Source: Muribaculaceae bacterium (GTDB lineage: Bacteria > Bacteroidota > Bacteroidia > Bacteroidales > Muribaculaceae). From it: a stretch of DNA of 64,000 nt. The stretch lies in the NCBI GenBank assembly GCA_029055345.1, contig JAIDDJ010000023.1, positions 1 through 64,000 on the forward strand, written 5' to 3'. Numbering within the stretch: the stretch's first letter is position 1; each line of letters begins with the position of its first letter. This document shows positions 55,673 to 64,000 of the stretch, piece by piece. Both the position numbers and the translations under genes were made by a program. The notes beneath the pieces are model-generated. The model was not told the DNA's origin, searched no databases, and worked only from the letters and a program-made list of their open reading frames with translations.

Positions 55673-56542
55673 TTAGCCGATTGTATGGTTAGCGATGAGT
55701 TCCTTGACGAGTTTTTCAATTTCCTCGTCGTTATTTTCAATTCGGCGTGCATCTTTTGCGGTAAAGACCACATTTTCGATTTGCTTCACCTTTGTGGGAG
55801 AGCCCGGAAGACCGCACTGCGCGAGATCAGCATCTACAGTCTGCGCGGTCCATTCGCCGATTTCAAGATAAGGGCGTTTTTCGATAAACTCCTTCTTTTT
55901 TTCATCCGCGGCCACTTCAGATGGAACGGCGGCATATTTATATTTCTGCACGTGCTTTGCATTGCGAGGGCGGCATGCATCAGCTGAACCGTTCACGGTA
56001 ACAACAAGCGGCAGAGGAGCCTTTACGGTCTCGACTCCGCTCTCAATACGACGTTTGATAAGTGCCTTGCCATCTTTCACTTCTATAATATCCTCAGCAT
56101 AAGTAACCTGCGGGAGGCCGAGTTTTTCGGCAATCTGAGGACCCACCTGAGCGGTATCGCCATCAATAGCCTGACGGCCACCGATAATGAGGTCGTAATT
56201 ACCGATTTTTCGAACAGCGGCACTCAGCGCATAAGAAGTGGCGAGGGTATCAGAACCGGCAAAAGCGCGGTCAGAGAGCACAATACCTCCATCGGCACCG
56301 CGATAAAGACCTTCGCGAACGATTTCTGCCGCACGCGCCGGACCCATAGTAAGCAGTGTCACTTTCGTGCCGGGATACATTTCCTTCAATTTCAAGGCCT
56401 GCTCGAGGGCGTTCAAGTCCTCGGGATTGAAGATTGCGGGGAGCGCGGCGCGGTTGATCGTGCCGTCTTCCTTCATCGCATCTTTCCCGACATTTCTCGT
56501 GTCGGGCACCTGTTTGGCCAAAACGATGATGTTCAAACTCAT
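55673..56542 (-). CDS. etfB: Electron transfer flavoprotein beta subunit
   Basis: This 289-residue protein has the family blocks IIVLAKQVPDTRNVGKDAM, NPEDLNALEQALKLK, LIIGGRQAIDGDTAQVGPQI and the signature-like IKRRIESGVETVKAPLPLV. It leads the etfB-etfA-acyl-CoA dehydrogenase operon. A TATCTTTG box lies upstream near 56622. Confidence 0.95.
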   Translation of the reverse strand: MSLNIIVLAKQVPDTRNVGKDAMKEDGTINRAALPAIFNPEDLNALEQALKLKEMYPGTKVTLLTMGPARAAEIVREGLYRGADGGIVLSDRAFAGSDTLATSYALSAAVRKIGNYDLIIGGRQAIDGDTAQVGPQIAEKLGLPQVTYAEDIIEVKDGKALIKRRIESGVETVKAPLPLVVTVNGSADACRPRNAKHVQKYKYAAVPSEVAADEKKKEFIEKRPYLEIGEWTAQTVDADLAQCGLPGSPTKVKQIENVVFTAKDARRIENNDEEIEKLVKELIANHTIG

Positions 56543-56837
56543 TTTATTTCTATTAGATTATGTTTCAGACCGTGGCCCTTTAGGCCCGCTCCCCAACCTT
56601 ATACAAACTTGGCAATAGGGAGCGCATAATAGGCTGCAAAGATAATAAAAATTTCTCAAATTATCGATTTTTGTGCAGTTTTTGACTTTAAATATATCTG
56701 TATGCTTAAAAAACCATCAGAAATCAACACGTTTGCCAGAACATTTTATCTTGATTTGAAGATTTTTGATTAAATTTGTGAAATAATAGGTGCGGACCGG
56801 TCAAGAAGGCGGAAGGCACAGATATCAACATAGTAAA

Positions 56838-58106
56838 ATGATGAAAATCCGACAACTATCTGGAATCATCCGATATAGCGCAACATATAGAATGCTCACA
56901 GCCATTTCTGCCATTCTGCTCATCGGCATGGCAGTCCATGCCCAGACAGCAGATGAATTGTTGGCGAAAGGGCGCGAGGCATTTATGGATTATCGGTTTG
57001 ACGAAGCCGCCAAATTATACAGTCAGGCTAAAGCAAAAGCCAAGAAGAAGGACGAGTTTTTCGCCGACAAGCAGGAAAAATACACCAGACAACTGCGTCA
57101 GGCAGAGTCCTATCTGGAAAGGGTGGAGCAAATAGAGGTTATCGACAGTATATCTGTTCCTCGCGCGGAATTCTTCAAATCCTACAGACTGCCTGTTTCT
57201 GCAGGGAGACTTGGTGGCCATGAAGCCTTGCCTCGGCAATGGCGCGATGAGATAGAGACCGATTACGTTTTCACAAGCGAAAAGGGGCATTATAAGCTCT
57301 GGGCTCAGCCTTCTGATTCAACTGAATTCCGGGTTCTTGTAGAGTCGGCGCTTCTGACTGACGGGACGTGGTCAGAGCCTTCGGCGCTCGACGAGGACCT
57401 TTGCGAAGATGGAGACGCGGCCTACCCGTTCCTTATGTCGGACGGAGTGACACTTTATTACGCCGACAACGGCGAGTACTCAATCGGCGGCTATGATATA
57501 ATGGTGGCTACCCGCGATGCCTCCGATGGCACTTTCATGCAGCCGAGCAATCTCGGTTTTCCATACAATTCACCATACGATGACTATCTTTTGGCAATCG
57601 ATGAACTCAATGGTGTAGGCTGGTGGGCTACCGACCGGAATCAACTCGAAGACATGGTGACCATCTATGTCTTCATACCCAACGAACTTCGTAAGAATTA
57701 TCCTGCTGATGAAGAAAATATAGTGGAACTCGCCCGCATCTCCGACTATTTCGCCACTCAGCCCGAAGATGCCGACTATGACAAACTTCTTGATACCATA
57801 GCCGCGATAGAACCGGGAGTTACCGAGCGGGAAAACGACTTTATACTCCCTGCGGGGAAGGGGCTCGTATATTATCGATACGACCAGCTCCCCAACGCTC
57901 AGGCCCGCACGGGAGTTAAGCGATATATGTCTTATCTTAAAGATCTTGCAGCAGATGAGAAAAGGCTGAGCGAAATGCGTAAGGAATATAACAGGACACA
58001 TTCTGCCGACATAGGGCGCCGGATTAGCGTCTTTGAGAAAGAAGTCGAGAAGAACCGTAAGGAGGGCGAGAAGATACGTTCGGAAATGTACAAATCATTG
58101 CGATAG
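56838..58106 (+). CDS. Secreted TPR / PD40-like protein
   Basis: This protein of about 422 residues has a signal region ending VHAQ, a TPR-like pair of helices (DELLAKGREAFMDYRFDEAA), and a PD40-like propeller fragment (YPFLMSDGVTLYYADNGEYS, SIGGYDIMVATRD). A C-terminal coiled coil lies at about 355-422. The TAAATTTG box at 56771-56778 puts transcription near 56785, so the ATG at 56838 is preferred to the GTG at 56790. A third start at 56892 would give a shorter signal peptide. Propellers of this kind occur in OmpA-linked envelope proteins, but no OmpA domain is present. The function is unknown. Confidence 0.6.
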   Translation: MMKIRQLSGIIRYSATYRMLTAISAILLIGMAVHAQTADELLAKGREAFMDYRFDEAAKLYSQAKAKAKKKDEFFADKQEKYTRQLRQAESYLERVEQIEVIDSISVPRAEFFKSYRLPVSAGRLGGHEALPRQWRDEIETDYVFTSEKGHYKLWAQPSDSTEFRVLVESALLTDGTWSEPSALDEDLCEDGDAAYPFLMSDGVTLYYADNGEYSIGGYDIMVATRDASDGTFMQPSNLGFPYNSPYDDYLLAIDELNGVGWWATDRNQLEDMVTIYVFIPNELRKNYPADEENIVELARISDYFATQPEDADYDKLLDTIAAIEPGVTERENDFILPAGKGLVYYRYDQLPNAQARTGVKRYMSYLKDLAADEKRLSEMRKEYNRTHSADIGRRISVFEKEVEKNRKEGEKIRSEMYKSLR

Positions 58107-58183
58107 TATTCAGGCTTTACATTTTCACAAAAGAAGGATAACGAGCTTCGCACAAAATTAAAATCGGACTAACAAAAAAAATT

Positions 58184-59656
58184 ATGATATCATTTACAAT
58201 AGCAATTATAGTGCTTATAGTAGGCTATTTTGTCTATGGAACGATAGTTTCGAAAATATTCGGCCAGGATCCGAGCAGAGTTACCCCGGTGCACACGAAA
58301 GCTGACGGAGTGGACTATGTTGCGCTTCCGACATGGAAAATATTCCTGATTCAATTTCTGAACATCGCCGGGCTCGGTCCTATTTTCGGAGCGATTATGG
58401 GCGTGATGTTTGGCCCGGCTGCGTTCCTGTGGATAGTGTTCGGAACAATCTTTGCAGGAGCCGTCCACGACTACTTGTCGGGGATGCTCTCACTTAGGAG
58501 CGACGGAGCCTCATTGCCCGAGATAGTGGGTAACCAACTGGGTAACGGCGTCAAGAATGTTCTCCGTATTTTTTCGCTTCTTCTTATGATTCTTGTGGGA
58601 GCGGTATTCGTGTATAACCCCGCCGACCTACTCGGAATGCTTACGCCGGATCATCTTGACAAGACATTCTGGATCGTGGTGATTTTCGCATATTATATGC
58701 TCGCCACACTTCTGCCTATCGACAAGCTTATCGGCAAACTCTACCCGCTGTTCGGCTTTGCCCTTCTTTTCATGGCCGTAGGCATAATGGCAATGCTGTA
58801 TGTGCATTATGATTCTATGCCCGAATTCTGGCACAACATGAGCAATCAGAGGCTTGATGCGGATTCTACCCCGATCTTCCCTATGATGTTCGTATCAATA
58901 GCCTGTGGCGCAATATCGGGCTTCCATGCTACTCAATCGCCGATGATGGCCAGATGCCTGAAGAATGAGAAACATGCGCGTCCGGTGTTCTATGGAGCGA
59001 TGGTAACTGAAGGGGTCGTGGCTCTGATATGGGCGGCAGCGGCTATCGCATTCACCGGTGGCTATGGCGAACTCCAGCAGACCCTCGGGTCGAGCAGCCC
59101 GGCGGTTCTCGTAAATAACATTTCTCAGTCATGGCTTGGCGCAGCGGGGGGAATACTTGCCATTCTCGGAGTCATTGCAGCGCCGATTACTTCCGGAGAC
59201 ACCGCTTTACGTTCGGCAAGACTGATTGCGTCCGACTTCATGAAAGTGCCGCAACATAAAATAAGGCACCGCCTGGCTGTATCAGTGCCGATATTCGTGC
59301 TTTGCTTCGTGGTCATGCTGATTCCGTATGAGGCACTATGGAGATATTTCGCATGGTGTAATCAGGTTCTTGCCGTGTTCACATTATGGGCAATAACCGT
59401 ATGGCTCGCAAGCAACGGCAAAGCATACATAATCACCCTTATTCCGGCAATGTTCATGACAGCCGTCACTACCACCTACATATTTTTCGCACCTGAAGGT
59501 CTGACAGCATTGACAACATCGGCTTTTGATACTCCCATTCCCTATGAAATTGCATTAGGGGCAGGACTCACTATCACTCTGCTTCTGACCGGATTATTTT
59601 TCAAGTATCAGCGAGGACTTCAGACCGCTCCCACTCCACCCGATGTATTGGCATGA
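58184..59656 (+). CDS. cstA: Carbon starvation protein CstA family transporter
   Basis: This 490-residue membrane protein has about 13 hydrophobic segments. Family blocks are YFVYGTIVSKIFGQDPSRVT, VALPTWKIFLIQFLNIAGLG, AIMGVMFGPAAFLWIVFG and GAVHDYLSGMLSLRSDG. CstA proteins take up pyruvate or peptides in other bacteria. It is much shorter than E. coli CstA (701 residues), which is common in this phylum. The stop overlaps the start of the next gene by 4 nt. Confidence 0.93.
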   Translation: MISFTIAIIVLIVGYFVYGTIVSKIFGQDPSRVTPVHTKADGVDYVALPTWKIFLIQFLNIAGLGPIFGAIMGVMFGPAAFLWIVFGTIFAGAVHDYLSGMLSLRSDGASLPEIVGNQLGNGVKNVLRIFSLLLMILVGAVFVYNPADLLGMLTPDHLDKTFWIVVIFAYYMLATLLPIDKLIGKLYPLFGFALLFMAVGIMAMLYVHYDSMPEFWHNMSNQRLDADSTPIFPMMFVSIACGAISGFHATQSPMMARCLKNEKHARPVFYGAMVTEGVVALIWAAAAIAFTGGYGELQQTLGSSSPAVLVNNISQSWLGAAGGILAILGVIAAPITSGDTALRSARLIASDFMKVPQHKIRHRLAVSVPIFVLCFVVMLIPYEALWRYFAWCNQVLAVFTLWAITVWLASNGKAYIITLIPAMFMTAVTTTYIFFAPEGLTALTTSAFDTPIPYEIALGAGLTITLLLTGLFFKYQRGLQTAPTPPDVLA

Positions 59657-60471
59657 CAAGTAAGGAAATATCCAGACTGATTTCAGAGACGAAAACCTAC
59701 AATCTGCATTCCCACACTGAATATTGCGATGGTCATGCGCCGATGGCCTCAATTGTCGAGGCTGCTGCAAAAGAGGGATTCCGGATATGGGGTATAACTC
59801 CCCATTCCCCTATTCCTATCGAGTCGGGATGCAACATGCTTCGCACGGATGTCGGCAGATATATTTCACGTGTCGGTGAGCTTCAGGATAAATATGGTGA
59901 TGAACTGCGTCTGCTGACGGGGATGGAAGTGGACTTTCTCGGCCGTGACTTCGGGCCACATATCGATTACTTTCAGACACTTCCTTTGGACTACCGGATT
60001 GGGTCGGTGCATTTCGTGCCTAATCAGGATGGGATTTTAATAGATTGTGATGGAAGCGCCGAAAGGTTCAGAAAGAACCTTAAAGCCGGATATGCAGATG
60101 ACTTGCGTTATGTGGTAGAGAAATATTTCGAACAGGTCCTGACCATGCAGGAACTTGGAGGGTTTGAGATTCTGGGGCACTTCGATAAAATCATAGGTAA
60201 TGCATGCACCGTTGACCCGAACTTGGAAAATGAAGGATGGTACGAATCTCTTATTAAAGAAGTAATAAGGGGAGCTGCCGATTCCGGGGTAATTGTTGAG
60301 ATAAACACGAAAGCGATTGAAAGCAGGGGGCGCTTTTATCCGTCAGAAATTTGGTGGCCAATGTTGAAAGAGTGCGGAGTAAAAATTGCAGTGAATTCAG
60401 ATTGTCATTCTCCCGAACTGACAAATCTCGGACGAAATGAAGCATTAGAAAAATTTAGTCTCCTACATTAA
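59653..60471 (+). CDS. PHP-family histidinol-phosphatase-like phosphoesterase
   Basis: This 272-residue PHP protein has the metal-binding motif NLHSHTEYCDGHA (residues 17-29). Further ligand regions are GITPHSPIP, LTGMEVDF, IGSVHFV, ILGHFDKI and AVNSDCHSPE. This is the HisK/HisJ-type order. Its coupling to cstA by a 4-nt overlap does not fit histidine synthesis well, so the substrate may be another sugar or amino acid phosphate. A 14-bp hairpin covers the stop codon. Confidence 0.85.
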   Translation: MTSKEISRLISETKTYNLHSHTEYCDGHAPMASIVEAAAKEGFRIWGITPHSPIPIESGCNMLRTDVGRYISRVGELQDKYGDELRLLTGMEVDFLGRDFGPHIDYFQTLPLDYRIGSVHFVPNQDGILIDCDGSAERFRKNLKAGYADDLRYVVEKYFEQVLTMQELGGFEILGHFDKIIGNACTVDPNLENEGWYESLIKEVIRGAADSGVIVEINTKAIESRGRFYPSEIWWPMLKECGVKIAVNSDCHSPELTNLGRNEALEKFSLLH

Positions 60472-60496
60472 ATTATGAGAACGTAGGAGACTAAAT
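60453..60496 (+). terminator. Hairpin over the end of the PHP gene
   Basis: The arms ATTTAGTCTCCTAC (60453-60466) and GTAGGAGACTAAAT (60483-60496) are perfect over 14 bp. The loop holds the stop codon. On the plus strand no good T-run follows, so it may be a weak terminator or a 3' stability element. Confidence 0.5.
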
Positions 60497-60739
60497 AAGA
60501 AATTGCCGGGAAATAAGTTACCGTAAAATCAAATCCGGCTTATAATCTTTGCAAAATGTAGCTCTTTCCTTTCAGCTATCAGCTTTAACTCAATGTGGCT
60601 ACCGGGTGCAAAATTACATCGGGTTCTCCATTGCTGAAATACCCATAGTTAGTGAATTTTCATATCAACGTCACTATTATTTTTAGAGAAAGTCGGGAAA
60701 TAGTCAAAAGTAGGTATTGGGGACATGGATAATAATGAG

Positions 60740-60747
60740 TAATTTTG
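60740..60747 (+). promoter_or_regulatory. Promoter -7 box just before the hemerythrin-LuxR gene
   Basis: TAATTTTG fits TAnnTTTG, with an ATTG 20 nt upstream in place of TTTG. The ATG lies only 5 nt behind it, so the transcript would start at or near the start codon. Confidence 0.5.
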
Positions 60748-60751
60748 CTGC

Positions 60752-61708
60752 ATGATTGACCGACAAAACAGATATTTATCGCGAAATACTCTCCGAGAGC
60801 TTATACGCGACAATAATATGCTGCTGATGGTGCTCAGCCGTTTCAATATACCTTTCGGATTCGGAGATTCGACAGTAGCTCAGGTCTGCGCCACGCATAA
60901 TGTAGACTGCGATACATTTCTTGCTGTATGCAATCTTCTGAGCACAGGAGAGGCAAATGTGGAAAAGGTGCGTCTGGATTCACTCATCAATTATCTGAAG
61001 AAAGCTCACACATCGTTTCTGGAAGTAACTTTGCCCCGAATAAGAGAGCATCTTATCGAGGCCATCAGCTATTCAAAAGCAGACGAGGTCTCTTATCTAT
61101 TGATAAAGTTTTTTGACGATTATGTTGAAGAAGTCAAAAGGCATATGGACCATGAAAACGAAGTTATATTCAGTTATGCCGAGAGTCTTATGAGCGGAAA
61201 TTCGGATTCAATATGCAATATATCCGATTTCAATGCCAATCATGGTCATATGGCTTCCAAACTTCAGGAGCTGAAAGACATCTTTATCTATCATTACAAC
61301 CATGCTGAAAATGCTCGCTTGAGCGTAACTTTATTCGATATCATAATGTGCGAGAAAGACATGATGGCCCATTTCGAAGTTGAGAAAAGATTGTTTATTC
61401 CGGCGGTAGAGCTGCTTGAAAGGAAGAAAGGTAAAGAGACTTTAATAGAAACAGATGACGCTGCGGAATCAGACTTATCGCCGGTCGAATTGTTAGGGGA
61501 TAGAGAAAAAGAGATATTGAGCTGGGTAGCGAAAGGAAAATCCAATAAGGAAATAGCATCAGAATTATTTATTTCAGTTCATACAGTCACCACTCACAGA
61601 AGGAATATCTGTGCCAAATTGGATATTCATTCCACAGCCGGACTGACCATATTCGCCATCATCCACAACTTGGTAAAGATAGAAGAAATCGGCTCCACCC
61701 TGAAGTGA
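60752..61708 (+). CDS. Hemerythrin-like sensor / LuxR-type DNA-binding regulator
   Basis: This 318-residue protein has three parts. Residues 10-65 (TLRELIRDNNMLLMVLSRF, PFGFGDSTVAQVCATHNVD) resemble the ScdA_N domain of the iron-sulfur repair protein RIC. Residues 75-230 are helical and hold spaced His and Glu (AHTSFLEV, REHLIEAIS, HMDHENEVIF, NHGHM, FHYNHAEN-like, HFEVEKRLFIPA) as in a di-iron hemerythrin fold. Residues 247-310 are a LuxR HTH (LGDREKEILSWVAKGKSNKE, SVHTVTTHRRNICAKL). There is no phospho-receiver domain. It could sense oxygen, nitric oxide or iron and act on transcription; this is inferred. Only 5 nt separate the promoter box from the ATG. Confidence 0.8.
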   Translation: MIDRQNRYLSRNTLRELIRDNNMLLMVLSRFNIPFGFGDSTVAQVCATHNVDCDTFLAVCNLLSTGEANVEKVRLDSLINYLKKAHTSFLEVTLPRIREHLIEAISYSKADEVSYLLIKFFDDYVEEVKRHMDHENEVIFSYAESLMSGNSDSICNISDFNANHGHMASKLQELKDIFIYHYNHAENARLSVTLFDIIMCEKDMMAHFEVEKRLFIPAVELLERKKGKETLIETDDAAESDLSPVELLGDREKEILSWVAKGKSNKEIASELFISVHTVTTHRRNICAKLDIHSTAGLTIFAIIHNLVKIEEIGSTLK

Positions 61709-61714
61709 AGCCGA
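61689..61714 (-). terminator. Possible terminator shared by the nhaA and hemerythrin-LuxR ends
   Basis: The arms TCGGCTCCAC (61689-61698) and GTGAAGCCGA (61705-61714) pair with one mismatch and cover the stop of the regulator gene. On the minus strand TTTCTTCT follows. Confidence 0.45.
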
Positions 61715-61772
61715 ATATAATCTGTAAGCCCCCTTCCTTTTTTAATGGTAAGGAGTCTAAGCAAATAAGCAT

Positions 61773-63128
61773 TTATTCCTCTTCCTGAGGTTCTTTGGGG
61801 AGGGTAAGGTGGAGTGCTGCCCAGCCGAGGATTCCGGCAAGCAGTGAGGCCACGAGGATGCCCAGCTTGGAATCATTCAGCAGCTCCGACATCAGCGGGT
61901 CGCCCGAGCCGAAAGAGAGATTGGCAATAAAAAGTGAAACCGTGAAACCTATACCTCCGAGCATCGATACCGAGGCAAGGCGCGCCCAGTTACCCCCTTC
62001 GGGCATGGGCGCCAAACCAAGCTTGATAGTCAGCCAGGAGAAGGAGAAGATACCGAGGAATTTTCCCAACACGAGCGCTATGATAATGGCAGGTGCGATT
62101 CCATGAAACAATTGTGACACTTCCATATCACCGAAGAAAATTCCGGCATTGGCGAACGCGAAAAGCGGAACAATAACGTAATTCACCAGAGGATGCAGCG
62201 TATCTTCCATATCCTGCAGCGGAGAAATCACCTTATCGGAAGCCGACTCTATCTCTTTGAGCCAGTTCAACTGATCCTTACTCAGAATTGTCCTTGAATT
62301 GAGGTGCTCATCATCCTCATGGGAGAAATGGCTGATATTCTTACGGATAGTCTTGATATAATTCTTGGGTGCGTACACCGGTTTGGCCGGAATAGTAAAA
62401 GCCACGATTACCCCCGCAATAGTAGGGTGAATACCGGCATTCAGAAAGAAGAACCAGACGAATGTACCGACGAAGGCATAGAACAGTTTAGACTGTATTC
62501 CGAAATAAGCCCCGGCAATCAGCACGGCGATACAAGCCGCGGCCCAGAGAAGCAAAGTGAAGTCGATAGAACCGCTATAGAAAATGGCAATTACAAGAAT
62601 ACCACCGATATCATCCACCACCGCAAGAGTCGTAAGGAAAATCTTCAGTCCGAGCGGCACGCGATTTCCGAGCATGGCCAGCACACCGAGAGAAAAAGCG
62701 ATATCGGTCGCCATCGGAATCGCCCATCCATCAGCATAAGGAGTGCCACGTGCCATCAGAAAATAAATCAGCACCGGAAACGCCATTCCTCCGACAGCGG
62801 CTACGATAGGAAGCAACGCATTGCGGAAAGAAGAAAGTTCGCCAACGAGCACCTCTCGCTTAATCTCCAGTCCGACGGAGAAAAAGAAGAGCGCCATAAG
62901 TGCATCATTAATGAATGCCATGACACTCATCGGTTCGCCGTGATGACTGAACAGATTGAAAGAACCGACCTGGAGAGCGAGTTCGTGATTCCAGAGCGAA
63001 TTATAGAAGTCGGTAAAATATGGCACATTGACGACAATAAGCGCAAGCGCAGTGGCGAAAATCAAGACATTTCCACCATTGGCGTAATTGCGGAGCGTCT
63101 TCCGCGCCGTGTAAAACACCGAAGCCAT
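61773..63128 (-). CDS. nhaA: Na+/H+ antiporter NhaA
   Basis: This 451-residue protein has about 12 membrane segments. The twin Asp of the exchange site is in LAVVDDIGGILVI. Other blocks are ALMALFFFSVGLEIKREVLV, MATDIAFSLGVLAMLG and ADGWAIP. A loop of about 60 residues in the middle (LSKDQLNWLKEIESASDKVI) is longer than in E. coli (388 residues total) but normal for Bacteroidetes. It exchanges two protons for one sodium ion. It follows the peroxiredoxin gene by 3 nt. Confidence 0.95.
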   Translation of the reverse strand: MASVFYTARKTLRNYANGGNVLIFATALALIVVNVPYFTDFYNSLWNHELALQVGSFNLFSHHGEPMSVMAFINDALMALFFFSVGLEIKREVLVGELSSFRNALLPIVAAVGGMAFPVLIYFLMARGTPYADGWAIPMATDIAFSLGVLAMLGNRVPLGLKIFLTTLAVVDDIGGILVIAIFYSGSIDFTLLLWAAACIAVLIAGAYFGIQSKLFYAFVGTFVWFFFLNAGIHPTIAGVIVAFTIPAKPVYAPKNYIKTIRKNISHFSHEDDEHLNSRTILSKDQLNWLKEIESASDKVISPLQDMEDTLHPLVNYVIVPLFAFANAGIFFGDMEVSQLFHGIAPAIIIALVLGKFLGIFSFSWLTIKLGLAPMPEGGNWARLASVSMLGGIGFTVSLFIANLSFGSGDPLMSELLNDSKLGILVASLLAGILGWAALHLTLPKEPQEEE

Positions 63129-63131
63129 ATT

Positions 63132-63629
63132 TTAGGCGGGATTTGGATTGTAGCGACCGTCGAGGATTTCAAAGAGCTGGTCGGAAGCGATTTTCGTTTT
63201 CACCTTATCGATACGGTCAGTCACCGTGCCATCACTGTCAAGGACGAATGTGGTGCGAACAATACCCATATATGCCTTGCCTGCCATAACTTTTGGCTGC
63301 CAGACTCCGGCGAGCTTACAGAGCGTGAGATCGGTGTCAGCGATAAGTGGGAACGGAAGATTATTCTTCTCAGCGAATTTCCGGTGGCTATCTTCGGAAT
63401 CTTTACTTACTCCGATAACCTGATATCCCATGTTGAGGAAGGTCTGATAATTGTCACGGAAGTTCTGAGCTTCCACCGTGCAACCCGAAGTGTTATCCTT
63501 GGGGTAAAAATAAATGATGAATCTTTTACCGGGAAAATCCGAAAGACGAACATCCTTACCTTCGGCATCCTTGCCGAGCAAATCGGGAAACTTGCTCCCG
63601 ATATCCATAAGCTTAATCTGGGAATCCAT
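63132..63629 (-). CDS. bcp: Thioredoxin-dependent thiol peroxidase (Bcp-type peroxiredoxin)
   Basis: This 165-residue peroxiredoxin has the peroxidatic cysteine in YPKDNTSGCTVEAQNFRD (Cys at about 50). The second cysteine expected five residues before or after is replaced by Thr, Ser or Glu, so it may be a one-Cys type or resolve with another Cys (CKLAG). It removes hydrogen peroxide and organic peroxides. It leads nhaA in a two-gene unit. Confidence 0.9.
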   Translation of the reverse strand: MDSQIKLMDIGSKFPDLLGKDAEGKDVRLSDFPGKRFIIYFYPKDNTSGCTVEAQNFRDNYQTFLNMGYQVIGVSKDSEDSHRKFAEKNNLPFPLIADTDLTLCKLAGVWQPKVMAGKAYMGIVRTTFVLDSDGTVTDRIDKVKTKIASDQLFEILDGRYNPNPA

Positions 63630-63681
63630 ATAAAAAGCAATTTAGAAATTTCACATAATCGGGCCATTGGGGCCACTTTGA

Positions 63682-63736
63682 TGAAAAGTTGTATATAATA
63701 ATGAGGACACGCCTCATTATTATATACAACTTTTCA
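63682..63736 (-). terminator. Perfect 25-bp hairpin behind lepA
   Basis: The arms 63682-63706 and 63712-63736 are fully complementary around a 5-nt loop, with AT-rich ends. It lies between the lepA stop (63845) and the bcp start. A second small hairpin (TACCGGAG with CTCCGGTA, about 63795-63820) lies nearer lepA. Confidence 0.75.
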
Positions 63737-63844
63737 ATGATATTAGTTTAATGATACCGGTGTCCACTTCAGAAAGTGAAGACCGGGATTTATACCGGAG
63801 ATTCAGGTAAGGCCTCCGGTATGCAGTTACCGGGTAGAATCGTC

Positions 63845-64000
63845 TCAGTCAAGCTTGAGGACAGCGAGGAATGCCTTTTGCGGCACCTCGACCGAGCCAA
63901 TCTGCTTCATGCGTTTTTTTCCGGCTTTCTGCTTTTCAAGGAGCTTACGCTTACGGGAGATATCACCGCCATAACACTTCGCGGTCACATCCTTACGGAC
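63845..64000 (-). CDS. lepA: Elongation factor 4 (LepA), C-terminal end, partial
   Basis: The frame encodes the last 51 residues, from [20 protein letters not shown] to FLAVLKLD and a TGA at 63847-63845. This is the LepA C-terminal domain, with its typical GGDISRK-KLL and AKKRMKQ-like basic stretch. The start is beyond the window. LepA is a translational GTPase. Confidence 0.95.
   Translation of the reverse strand, partial: VRKDVTAKCYGGDISRKRKLLEKQKAGKKRMKQIGSVEVPQKAFLAVLKLD

Noticed and set aside
62304..63698. 464-residue open frame on the plus strand
   Set aside because: It is antisense to nhaA and bcp, both of which have clear catalytic motifs. The product is rich in His, Arg, Glu and Ser with no domain.

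Overview
The window looks like a chromosome segment of an anaerobic gut Bacteroidales bacterium, most likely of the Muribaculaceae type (inference). The evidence is gene content and promoters. There are secreted proteins with C-terminal sorting-like tails, a TonB-dependent receptor system with SPII lipoproteins, DUF3127, DUF5606 and DUF4835 proteins, a Bacteroidetes-type long NusB, a GT3 glycogen synthase, and several promoters of the Bacteroidetes form TTTG-N19/20-TAnnTTTG. The oxalate genes (frc, oxc and an AEC carrier) also fit this group.

Layout. 1-191 is the 3' end of an outer-membrane beta-barrel gene. 526-11150 is a minus-strand corrinoid (vitamin B12) uptake operon: promoter, cobalamin riboswitch, terminator hairpin, BtuB-like receptor, BtuG-like propeller lipoprotein, PKD-like lipoprotein, a 1443-residue BspA-type leucine-rich-repeat protein, and a second propeller-like protein. 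11187-12102 is a scar: a frameshifted phage-type gene fragment joined to a truncated group II intron that sits directly behind the glgP terminator. 12151-16479 holds glycogen phosphorylase and synthase. 16856-19016 has DUF3127, rsmG and an MBL hydrolase. 19166-21658 is a large secreted protein of unknown function, behind a roughly 310-nt structured RNA candidate (21753-22065).

22333-25804 is an aspartate:alanine exchanger and aspartate 4-decarboxylase pair, a proton-motive decarboxylation cycle. 25992-27248 is an MFS exporter. 27303-33063 is a complete glycine cleavage operon (gcvT, gcvH, gcvPA, gcvPB, lpd), with three palindromes at 31-32-bp spacing between gcvT and gcvH. 33267-35294 has two peptidases. 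35398-47189 is a long minus-strand housekeeping block: DUF5606, coaE, ybbR-like, yajC, nusB, rlmB, recN, DUF4835, coaBC, exonuclease, dnaN, then rplI, rpsR and rpsF.

48674-52827 is an oxalate-degradation operon (frc, oxc and an AEC-family carrier). It faces an acyl-CoA dehydrogenase/EtfAB operon (52939-56542) across a perfect 26-bp bidirectional terminator. 56790-64000 has a TPR/PD40-like secreted protein, CstA, a PHP phosphatase, a hemerythrin-like/LuxR hybrid regulator that may be leaderless, NhaA, a peroxiredoxin and the end of lepA. No tRNA, rRNA or CRISPR array was seen. All assignments are from reading the sequence; no database search was run.
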